Positions 6,241 to 13,043 of a stretch of 16,270 nucleotides of DNA are shown one piece after another. Location of the stretch: NCBI GenBank assembly GCA_030621275.1, contig JAUXHY010000005.1:1-16270 (forward strand), written 5' to 3'. The stretch comes from a bacterium. GTDB taxonomy: Bacteria; Fidelibacterota; Marinisomatia; Marinisomatales; JAHJCW01. Positions within the stretch are counted from its first letter, which is position 1. Every line of letters starts with the position of its first letter. Position numbers and translations under genes: made by a program. The notes under the pieces are model-generated. The model was not told the DNA's origin. It did not search any database and saw nothing but the letters and a program-made list of their open reading frames with translations.

Positions 6241-8525
6241 TTAAATAAAAATTTTGGTTGAAATAAACTAATTATTGCTGGCAAGAGTGCCAAAGCACCT
6301 ACTAGACACATCCCGATAGATAGCAAAATTAATAATCCAAAGAAATTAACCGGAACAAAAACTGAAAATAATAATACAGAGAATCCGATAATTACCGATA
6401 AAGCATTAAAAACAATTCCTTTCCCAGATAATCTTAATGTAGTGAAAATGGCTGTATTCAGATTTTGCCCCTCTTTAATGTGTTCTTTCACATGCCACAA
6501 AAAATGTACCGTATAATCAATACCAACACCAATCATAATACTAGACAGCATGGCAGTTGCTATATCCAAATCAATTCCCGTATATCCCATAAAACCAAAT
6601 ACAATAATTATTGCGGAAATCAGCGGTAAAACCGATATAACACCACCGACTATTGATCTAAATACAATCGCCATAATACTAAACATAACGATTAATGAAA
6701 TTATTAAGCTAACCATTTGCCCTTTTACAATTAATTGTGCTAATGTTCCCAGCATTGCAGCTCCACCTGATAATTTCATTGCTCCCATATCTGCAAAATT
6801 TGTTTGAATAAAATCTTGTGTTTCATCGACAATAGTAGAAATCTGATTTGTATTAATTTCCTTTATTCGGACAATTAACTGCGAGTTTTCGGGATAGTCA
6901 ACATCATCAATTAGTACCGATATCCCGGATTGCTCATCGGTTAAACCATATATAAATATATATTGAGCAATTAATTCCTCATCATCAGGTATGGTATAAT
7001 ATGTTGAGTCACCATTGTTAAATGCCATATGAATTGTTTTAACTACATCCACTATGGAAGCAGTTTGACTTACCAATGGATATTTTTTAAAATGTTCTGT
7101 TAATAACTCAATATTCTGCAATACTTGAGGATCAAACGCATTTCCTTCAATCAATACGGATATTTGCGCAGTACCGCCAAAACCTTCTGATATTGCTTCA
7201 TTATGAATTCGGATTCTAGCATCTTTTTTATAATAATTATTAGGATTAGAGTCAACGCTCACCAATTTTATTCCAAAGCAGGCAATTATCAATACAATAA
7301 TCGTACTTATAATCGCACTGCGATTATATTTTATAAAAAACTTTCCCCATTGGTTTAGACCAGTATTAATACGTCTGAAACTTAGTGGATTACTCAGCAG
7401 GGCAGGCCTTTTAGCAATGTTGAGGATTGCAGGAATTAACAATACGCTGACTATAAATGCAATAAATATACCAAATGCCACAAAAATACCAAGCTCGCGC
7501 GCCTTTGGTAAGATATGACTTAATAAACCTAAAAATCCTAGTACTGTAGTTAATCCAGCAAGAAATATTGGAAAGCTCACACTCTCCAAAGTTTTTTTTA
7601 TAATTTGTACACGTGATGCTTTTAAGTCATCTTTAGAATAATCATAATAGTGTGAAATGATATGAATACCATAATTATTGGTTATTGCAATCAGCATTAC
7701 AGGAATTAAAATACCTGTAAACGGAAGATCGAGCCCTAAATAACCCATCAATCCCAAAGTCCAAATTGTTGAAATAACTACAACCATTAACGGCAAAATA
7801 ACACCCAACCAACTTCTAAAACTAAAAGTCAAAAACAATATCATTAATAATAAACCAACAGGTAGAAAAATTGACATGTCGCGTTGCATTTGAGTTGTAA
7901 CATTTGCACGTGTTAACGGCATTCCAGCAAAATAAATATTCTCAGGACCTTCAAATTGCTTTACCAATTCTTCAATTGTATTAATAAGTTTATGTTCATC
8001 GTAATCAAATGAAACGGTCAGTTGACAAATGAACGACATCATTCGAAAATCATCTGAAATAATGTTTCCGACTACCCGACTGGTAGTACTGAGATAACTT
8101 TTTAATGAATCAACTTCCGCATCAGTATTGGGAAACTGTTCTATCAATGGATTTATTTGGAAACCATCTTCTGAGCTCGATATTTTTGACGAGGAATATA
8201 GTGAAACCACTTTATCAATAATGTCAATATCTGCAAGAGAATCGGCAAATGCTCTATATTTTTCTAAGGTGTGACTATATAATAAACTATCTGATTCAAC
8301 AGCCAATACTAAGATTGTTGTTCCTCCAAACAGGTCGTCAATCTCATCCATGGTTTGCAAAAATTCATGTTGTTTGGGTACCATCGACTTTAGCGAAGGG
8401 TCAAATTCAAGCTTTAAAGCACCTATCAGGAAAAATATAGTTAGCGCAAAAATTGCGATAACTAACGCCCATGGTTTATGCGAAATAAACTTATATAAAA
8501 TATTAGTGAATTGCTTTGAGTCCAT
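6237..8525 (-). CDS. MMPL-type RND superfamily exporter (RND2)
   Basis: From the ATG at 8525 this is a 762-residue RND protein with TM1 at about 19-36, two large periplasmic loops, and helix blocks at about 217-371, 402-420 and 605-755. It resembles RND1 in motifs ('FRSW.GVILPL', 'FGFMGYTGIDLDIAT', 'GVGIDYTVHF') but is clearly diverged. The C-terminal proton-relay GIDY (Asp670-Tyr671) is kept; the N-terminal equivalent is ITNNYGIH with Asn replacing Asp. An in-frame ATG at 8576 would add 17 residues. It is less likely because it leaves only 28 bp to the divergent gene and places a TATAAT box inside the coding region. The gene overlaps the SGNH start by ATGA and leads an exporter-hydrolase-carrier unit. 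A lipid-type substrate is inferred from family and context. Confidence 0.87.
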   Translation of the reverse strand: MDSKQFTNILYKFISHKPWALVIAIFALTIFFLIGALKLEFDPSLKSMVPKQHEFLQTMDEIDDLFGGTTILVLAVESDSLLYSHTLEKYRAFADSLADIDIIDKVVSLYSSSKISSSEDGFQINPLIEQFPNTDAEVDSLKSYLSTTSRVVGNIISDDFRMMSFICQLTVSFDYDEHKLINTIEELVKQFEGPENIYFAGMPLTRANVTTQMQRDMSIFLPVGLLLMILFLTFSFRSWLGVILPLMVVVISTIWTLGLMGYLGLDLPFTGILIPVMLIAITNNYGIHIISHYYDYSKDDLKASRVQIIKKTLESVSFPIFLAGLTTVLGFLGLLSHILPKARELGIFVAFGIFIAFIVSVLLIPAILNIAKRPALLSNPLSFRRINTGLNQWGKFFIKYNRSAIISTIIVLIIACFGIKLVSVDSNPNNYYKKDARIRIHNEAISEGFGGTAQISVLIEGNAFDPQVLQNIELLTEHFKKYPLVSQTASIVDVVKTIHMAFNNGDSTYYTIPDDEELIAQYIFIYGLTDEQSGISVLIDDVDYPENSQLIVRIKEINTNQISTIVDETQDFIQTNFADMGAMKLSGGAAMLGTLAQLIVKGQMVSLIISLIVMFSIMAIVFRSIVGGVISVLPLISAIIIVFGFMGYTGIDLDIATAMLSSIMIGVGIDYTVHFLWHVKEHIKEGQNLNTAIFTTLRLSGKGIVFNALSVIIGFSVLLFSVFVPVNFFGLLILLSIGMCLVGALALLPAIISLFQPKFLFK

Positions 8526-8546
8526 AATAACCGGGCAGAAATTTAC

Positions 8547-8552
8547 ATTATA
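8547..8552 (-). promoter_or_regulatory. Candidate -10 box for the RND2 unit
   Basis: A perfect TATAAT on the minus strand lies 21 bases upstream of the ATG at 8525, giving a leader of roughly 15 bases. No good -35 hexamer is visible 17 bases further up. If used, the longer start at 8576 would not be on the message. The divergent gene begins at 8605, so both promoters share this short region. Confidence 0.3.
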
Positions 8553-8604
8553 TTTTTCTCGTAAACATAACGCCATTTAAATCGAAAATCTTGTAAATTG
8601 TTAT

Positions 8605-9522
8605 ATGCTTCCTGATATAAATACATTATTAAAACCGCGTCCGAAGAAATACAGAAATTTAGTAAAACATATTCAGCATGATTTAATTTTCCAAGAGTCC
8701 GAGTCATTTTCTTTAACTCAGGATGACTTATTTAACGATCTAACTACAAGTCGTGGCACCTCACGATTTATGGGAGTTTTTAGTACCCGCGGTATAGAAT
8801 TCACTCTTAGAAAATTTGGTTATTTTGATCATCTAAAACATGTCGGTTTACCAGAACCGATTATTACTTTAGATACAAGTGATCCATATAAACATAGAGT
8901 TCAGATTAGTCACCGAATTGGAGAAAAATTGTTGCTGTCCGGTGAATTAGTAATGCGACGTAGTACTTTTAAATCTCCGCCTTTAGGTAATAAAAAATAT
9001 CCTCCTGCAGATTTGTTAGTGATCGAATGGTTTTTATTACAAAATCCATTAAAAAAATTCGCCCGTAGGCGACCGCAACTACCCGGTCAGGATTACCCCG
9101 GACTTGGAATAAGCAGTATAATATTTGAAGTTTTCTATTGGACGGCAAAAAGACTCCGCGCCGATGGAGTTGTACTTGTCCCAAATTACTTACATACCGG
9201 TCTTTTTTACGGCAGAAGATTTATGTTCATTAACCCAAATAAACAAGGTACCCTGTTTGCTATAGATAAAATAAAAAATATAAAATATTCACTGAATCAA
9301 CTTTCATGGGCATGTGCTGAAGGACAGTTAATCAATAGAAAAACAGATTCAGTATTCATTTGGAAACCTGCACCGATGATACTCCCGGTCTCAAGACTTG
9401 CTAGAGAATACTTTGGATCAGATATATATGTTAATAAAACAAAAGCATCGCAGAAAAAATTAGATTTAAAAATAAATCGAGGATACAAAAAACAATTCGA
9501 TGCAAATTGGGAAGCAATATAA
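8605..9522 (+). CDS. Conserved-looking protein of unknown function, possible GNAT-fold acyltransferase
   Basis: I do not recognise this 305-residue protein with certainty. It is soluble and basic, without a signal peptide or membrane helix. The middle and C-terminal part reads like a GNAT acyltransferase core. A strand LLVIEWFLLQNP (137-148) is followed by QLPGQDYPGLGIS (158-170), resembling the acyl-CoA pyrophosphate loop with a helix behind it. Then come the strand GVVLVP (188-193) and NYLHTGLFYGRRFMFINP (194-211), which resembles the 'LY.k.GF' end of GNAT proteins. The N-terminal 130 residues match nothing I know. It heads the plus-strand operon and its stop abuts the thiamine pyrophosphokinase start as TAAATG, so co-expression is near certain. 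The GNAT assignment is a pattern-based suggestion only. No clear Shine-Dalgarno precedes the ATG. Confidence 0.6.
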   Translation: MLPDINTLLKPRPKKYRNLVKHIQHDLIFQESESFSLTQDDLFNDLTTSRGTSRFMGVFSTRGIEFTLRKFGYFDHLKHVGLPEPIITLDTSDPYKHRVQISHRIGEKLLLSGELVMRRSTFKSPPLGNKKYPPADLLVIEWFLLQNPLKKFARRRPQLPGQDYPGLGISSIIFEVFYWTAKRLRADGVVLVPNYLHTGLFYGRRFMFINPNKQGTLFAIDKIKNIKYSLNQLSWACAEGQLINRKTDSVFIWKPAPMILPVSRLAREYFGSDIYVNKTKASQKKLDLKINRGYKKQFDANWEAI

Positions 9523-10152
9523 ATGACTAATAAAAAATTAACTAAACCAATAGTGATAATTGCCAATGGGAAATATCCATCTCATCCTTATCCAAATGAA
9601 TTAATAGAAAATGCAAATACTATCATTTGTACAGATGGTTCGGCAAATAAATTAAAAAACCACGGATACGATCCAACATTTGTAATAGGCGATATGGATT
9701 CTATCAAAAATATTAAGGATTTTAAGAACTCCGAGTTCCTACATATTCCTAAACAGGATAATACTGATCTCGAGAAGACTTTTGATTTTTGTATTGATTC
9801 ATTAGTAAAAGAAGTAACAGTGCTCGGTGCAACCGGAATACGTGATGATCTTGCAATGGCAAATATGTTATTATTAATGAAATATCATAGAAAGCTTAAA
9901 ATTAAAATGGTCACAGATATATATACTGTAGAATGTATTAAGGGTAAACACAATTTTAGTTCGTTCACAGACCAACATATTTCACTTATAGCAGTATATA
10001 AAGTAAAATCTGTAACGACCAAAGGTTTAAAGTATTCACTGACAAAACAATCCATCTCACCATCAGGACATGGTGTAAGTAACACAGCTACCGGTAACAA
10101 GTTTACAATTAGATCATCAAATAGGATGCTTCTATTCCGGGGCCATAAGTAG
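9523..10152 (+). CDS. Thiamine pyrophosphokinase (thiamine diphosphokinase)
   Basis: A 209-residue protein that would convert thiamine plus ATP to thiamine diphosphate and AMP in the cytoplasm. Family landmarks appear in order: an N-terminal strand and turn VIIANGKYP (11-19), ICTDGSAN (35-42), the metal and substrate loop GDMDSI (56-61), KQDNTDLEKT (77-86), GATGIRDDLAMAN (102-114), and a C-terminal beta domain ending with SNTATGNKFTI (186-196), corresponding to the usual S-N-x-x-T-G. The usual R-x-D-H is changed: Arg107 and Asp109 are kept but the His is Leu110. The length is normal. It directly abuts the upstream gene and lies four bases before a sodium symporter gene, which suggests a thiamine or precursor salvage unit. 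The gene could be called thiN by function, but I leave the symbol blank because bacterial naming varies. Confidence 0.88.
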   Translation: MTNKKLTKPIVIIANGKYPSHPYPNELIENANTIICTDGSANKLKNHGYDPTFVIGDMDSIKNIKDFKNSEFLHIPKQDNTDLEKTFDFCIDSLVKEVTVLGATGIRDDLAMANMLLLMKYHRKLKIKMVTDIYTVECIKGKHNFSSFTDQHISLIAVYKVKSVTTKGLKYSLTKQSISPSGHGVSNTATGNKFTIRSSNRMLLFRGHK

Positions 10153-10156
10153 CTGC

Positions 10157-11548
10157 ATGCATGTTTTAGACCTTTCAATTGTCCTAATATATTTCGTTAT
10201 TGTTGTAGCAATCGGTTTTTACCGAAGCAAATTTTCTACCGAAAATTCAGATAATTATATTCTCGCCGGACGTAAGCTCAGTTTGCCGGGTTTTGTTGCT
10301 ACTTTAGTTACCACTTGGTATGGCGGAATTTTGGGAATCGGTGAAAATACCTTCAATTTTGGAATTCAGACCTGGTTTATTTTTGGACTCCCATATTATT
10401 TTTTCGCAATTTTATTTGCGATTTTCGTTGCGCCACGCATCAGGAAACTAAATTTTATTTCTATACCCGATCACTTTCATAATCAATATGGAAAAATTTC
10501 AGGAGTAATTAGCGGCGTATTTCTGCTCTTTTTGGCAAGTCCCGCCCCCTACATCTTAAGCATCGGGATTCTACTGGAATACACAATCGGGATACCGTTT
10601 TTATGGGCATTAATAGTTGCCACCATTTTTAGCTTAATTTATATTTGGAAAGGTGGTTTTGGAGCAATTGTACGAACCGATATACTTCAGTTTATTTTAA
10701 TGTTCGGTGGATTTATACTATTAATAATATTTGCCTGGATTAAAATCGGTTCACCAATAGAAGTTATTAAACAATTACCGGCTGAGCATCTTTCACCAAC
10801 CGGTGGGAATTCAATTCAGTATATTTTTGTTTGGTTTTTTATTGCAATGTGGACATTTATTGATCCAGGATTTTATCAACGTTGTGCTGCAGCGAAATCG
10901 CCTAAAACAGCGCAAAAAGGAATCCTCATTTCTGTAATATTTTGGTTTATATTTGATTCACTAACGCTCACTTCGGGGTTATACGCCCGTGTTTTGCTGA
11001 CTGATGGACATGGTCTATTTGCCTTCCCTGCTCTCGGGCAAGCGTTACTTCCACCAATATTTTATGGTTTGTTCATCACCGGTTTATTGGCAACAATAAT
11101 GTCAACAATTGACTCACTTGGATTTATAAGTGCATTTACATTTGGTAGAGATATTGTTGGGCGTATCAAAAATAATAATCAAATTGACAATTCAGCATCT
11201 TTAATCCGTTTAGGATTAATTATTATGGCAATCATAGCAATTATATTAGCTTATGTGTTTCCATCAGTAGTAAAATTATGGTACATAATGGGTTCAATCT
11301 TGGTGCCAGGATTGCTAATTCCATTTTTAGTGTCGTTTACAAAATTAAATTTAAAAAATTGGCAGGGACAAATTTTATTAGTAATTCCTGTGTTAATCTC
11401 AATTTTGTGGTTTATTCTTAATAGCGCTATATCAAATTTTTCATTAAAGATTGAACCATTTTATCCAGGGATGTTTACATCAATATTATTATCGTTCTTA
11501 TTCATCTTTACTCAAAACAGAAAATTTGAAAAAGGAAATATCTTATGA
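10157..11548 (+). CDS. Sodium:solute symporter (SSS family), substrate unassigned
   Basis: A 463-residue membrane protein with about 12-13 hydrophobic helices spread along its length. The SSS signature is clear at 166-179 (GGFGAIVRTDILQF). The LLATIMSTIDSLGFIS stretch (310-325) matches the helix that supplies the Na2 sodium-site small residues in SSS transporters. The family couples sodium entry to uptake of vitamins, amino acids, sugars or organic acids. The gene starts four bases after the thiamine pyrophosphokinase gene and overlaps the following GDT1-like ATG as ATGA. Because of the kinase, uptake of thiamine or a thiamine precursor is an attractive guess, and SSS members have been proposed for that role in other bacteria; sequence alone does not settle it. 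Confidence 0.9.
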   Translation: MHVLDLSIVLIYFVIVVAIGFYRSKFSTENSDNYILAGRKLSLPGFVATLVTTWYGGILGIGENTFNFGIQTWFIFGLPYYFFAILFAIFVAPRIRKLNFISIPDHFHNQYGKISGVISGVFLLFLASPAPYILSIGILLEYTIGIPFLWALIVATIFSLIYIWKGGFGAIVRTDILQFILMFGGFILLIIFAWIKIGSPIEVIKQLPAEHLSPTGGNSIQYIFVWFFIAMWTFIDPGFYQRCAAAKSPKTAQKGILISVIFWFIFDSLTLTSGLYARVLLTDGHGLFAFPALGQALLPPIFYGLFITGLLATIMSTIDSLGFISAFTFGRDIVGRIKNNNQIDNSASLIRLGLIIMAIIAIILAYVFPSVVKLWYIMGSILVPGLLIPFLVSFTKLNLKNWQGQILLVIPVLISILWFILNSAISNFSLKIEPFYPGMFTSILLSFLFIFTQNRKFEKGNIL

Positions 11549-11811
11549 AGTTAGTGCTACTTGCATTTGGAACAATATTTTCAGCTGAACTCGGAGATAA
11601 GACTCAATTAGCAATATTAGTTATGAGATCAAAGGAATTATCCGGATGAGGTTTATTTGTTGGAGCTATGTTATCATTTACCATTTTAACCGCAATCGCG
11701 ATCTTGTTTGGAGGATGGCTGCAGACAAAAATCCCTGCTGAAGCTATTCAAAAAATTGCCGCAGGAAGTTTTATGATTATTGGACTTCTAATGTGGTTTG
11801 GAAAACTGTAA
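11545..11811 (+). pseudogene. Half-size GDT1/TMEM165 (UPF0016) cation exporter interrupted by one in-frame TGA
   Basis: Reading through from ATG 11545 gives 88 codons ending at TAA 11809-11811, the normal size for the single-repeat bacterial GDT1 proteins. The signature E-L-G-D-K-T lies at codons 15-20, within the first helix. Two more helices follow (about 37-54 and 68-87). Codon 35 (11647-11649) is TGA in the context ELSG-stop-GLFVGAM, where many family members, as I recall them, have Trp. A single TGG to TGA change would explain it, and there is no frameshift or other stop. GDT1 proteins export Mn or Ca in exchange for protons. The start overlaps the symporter stop (ATGA). Possible explanations are a recent nonsense mutation, a sequencing error, read-through, or reinitiation at ATG 11668 (codon 42) just after GGAG. 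Neighbouring genes stop at TGA, so it is not a code change. Confidence 0.8.
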
Positions 11812-11813
11812 AT

Positions 11814-11855
11814 AAAAACCTTACGCCCTGTAAAATACGGGGCGTAAGGTTTTTT
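11814..11855. terminator. Bidirectional intrinsic terminator between convergent genes
   Basis: CCTTACGCCC (11819-11828) pairs perfectly with GGGCGTAAGG (11840-11849) across an 11-base loop. The stem is flanked by A5 (11814-11818) and T6 (11850-11855), so a U-tract follows the hairpin in either direction. It lies two bases after the GDT1-like stop and nine bases beyond the aldolase stop on the other strand, so it serves both converging operons. Confidence 0.93.
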
Positions 11856-11864
11856 CCCACTAAA

Positions 11865-13025
11865 CTAAATCAAATCAGATAAATTCTTACTCAAATCAAA
11901 CTTGAATTTATTAACGTCAATCTTAGGTTCATGCCACACACCGTAATCACCTGCCATAATCAATTTTTGGATATACGATTTTACCAGAGCATCAGTACAT
12001 TGATTATCATACCAACGAATATCAATTTTAGAGCTTGTTTCACTTATAGCGCCAAGCAAGGCTGATAAGAAAGTTTGACGATTCTCGGTATCTGTATTGA
12101 TCTTACAGAATCCTGCCTCAATTAATCCTTCAATTTGACCCCAATCTGTTCCTACAAAATCTAACCATTTTTGTTTAGAATTGGTTGGATCATTCATTTT
12201 ATCTAATTGCTCAACAGCGTATTTAACTACTTCGGGATAAAGCGTAGAAGCACCGTGCGCTACAAATGTTATTTCGGGATTTATTCTATCAGCAACTGCA
12301 AGCAACTCATGTGCTAACTTAATATTCAATTTTACTTTTGAGCCGGGTTTCCCTTTATTCGGTCCATGCATTGTCCCAATTGTTGGTGCTAACATTAACA
12401 CGCCGGTTTGCTTTAAAAAATAATCCAATTCATCAGGATTAGTATATGTTGAAAATTCAGATTTGGTGTCTTCATCCTCTTCGCCTGCTAAAACTCCTAA
12501 CTCACCCTCGACAGAAAGTCCAAGTGGGTGTGCCATATCGACGACTTCGCGTGTCAAATCGGCGTTATCCTCTAAAGGCATCGCCCGTTTATTTTTCTTA
12601 TCTGTAGAGTTATCAGCCATAACACTTGTTAAATGCTGAACGGATGCTTGTACAACTCGCCGTCCCGCATCGGAAATATAATCTCCGTGATCCAAATGGG
12701 TAGATACTTTAACGGATGATCTTGCTGCTTTTTTAGCGATATACTCAGAAACAACTTCTAATCCATAAATAACATCACCTTCTCCGAAATGTTTAAGCGC
12801 CGAGTTAGAAAGTTCCATCAATCCAGAAGAACCTAACAACTCAAATGCCCGAAAAGCTGCATTTATTCCTTGAAAATGTGTTACATTAAACGCCGGTACG
12901 GCATACCGCTTCCCTTTTTGGTTCCCCTTTTCACCATTCTTCGCTTTTAAGCACAATGCGTGTGCCGTAGTCATATTAGTTGGGAATCTTCTATCAGTAT
13001 TTAATTTGGGTGGTAATTTTTTCAT
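11865..13025 (-). CDS. fbaA: Class II fructose-bisphosphate aldolase
   Basis: This 386-residue enzyme catalyses reversible cleavage of fructose 1,6-bisphosphate to dihydroxyacetone phosphate and glyceraldehyde 3-phosphate in the cytoplasm, using zinc. The class II motifs are all present: HLDHGD (110-115, catalytic Asp112 and zinc ligand His113), SVEGELGVLAGEED (171-184, with Glu ligand), GTMHGPNKG (217-225, zinc His220), AHGAS (256-260, zinc His257) and KINTDTENR (308-316, phosphate and substrate binding). The N-terminal YAVPAFNV (41-48) is also typical. Its length is close to or slightly above the E. coli type (class IIA) and longer than the short gatY/kbaY type. A strong Shine-Dalgarno, AAGGAG, lies five bases before the ATG. 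It is the second gene of a two-gene unit, 18 bases after the phosphofructokinase, so consecutive glycolytic steps are co-expressed. Confidence 0.95.
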   Translation of the reverse strand: MKKLPPKLNTDRRFPTNMTTAHALCLKAKNGEKGNQKGKRYAVPAFNVTHFQGINAAFRAFELLGSSGLMELSNSALKHFGEGDVIYGLEVVSEYIAKKAARSSVKVSTHLDHGDYISDAGRRVVQASVQHLTSVMADNSTDKKNKRAMPLEDNADLTREVVDMAHPLGLSVEGELGVLAGEEDEDTKSEFSTYTNPDELDYFLKQTGVLMLAPTIGTMHGPNKGKPGSKVKLNIKLAHELLAVADRINPEITFVAHGASTLYPEVVKYAVEQLDKMNDPTNSKQKWLDFVGTDWGQIEGLIEAGFCKINTDTENRQTFLSALLGAISETSSKIDIRWYDNQCTDALVKSYIQKLIMAGDYGVWHEPKIDVNKFKFDLSKNLSDLI

Positions 13026-13030
13026 CTTCT

Positions 13031-13036
13031 CTCCTT
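13031..13036 (-). promoter_or_regulatory. Strong ribosome binding site of the aldolase
   Basis: AAGGAG on the minus strand, five bases before ATG 13025 and within the 18-base gap after the phosphofructokinase stop. It is one of the few consensus Shine-Dalgarno sites in the window and suggests high translation of aldolase. Confidence 0.7.
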
Positions 13037-13043
13037 AATAAAT

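Noticed and set aside
8526..8576. 17-residue N-terminal extension of RND2 from ATG 8576
   Set aside because: It adds a non-membrane tail absent from typical MMPL N-termini, leaves only 28 bp to the divergent gene and covers a TATAAT box. The ATG at 8525 is preferred, though not proven.
8526..8604. TPP riboswitch before the operon with thiamine pyrophosphokinase
   Set aside because: The gap is too short and lacks the conserved CTGAGA-type core.
9885..10178. Minus-strand frame opposite the end of the thiamine pyrophosphokinase gene
   Set aside because: Shadow frame overlapping a well-supported kinase gene and the start of the symporter, with no family features.
11647..11649. TGA recoded as Trp genome-wide (code 4 or 25)
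   Set aside because: The LolA-like gene, RND2 and the symporter all end in TGA at tight junctions, and Trp is encoded by TGG throughout, so TGA is a working stop.
11650..11700. Selenocysteine insertion element after the TGA
   Set aside because: I see no convincing stem-loop at the right distance, and I know of no GDT1 selenoproteins. It is kept only as a check.
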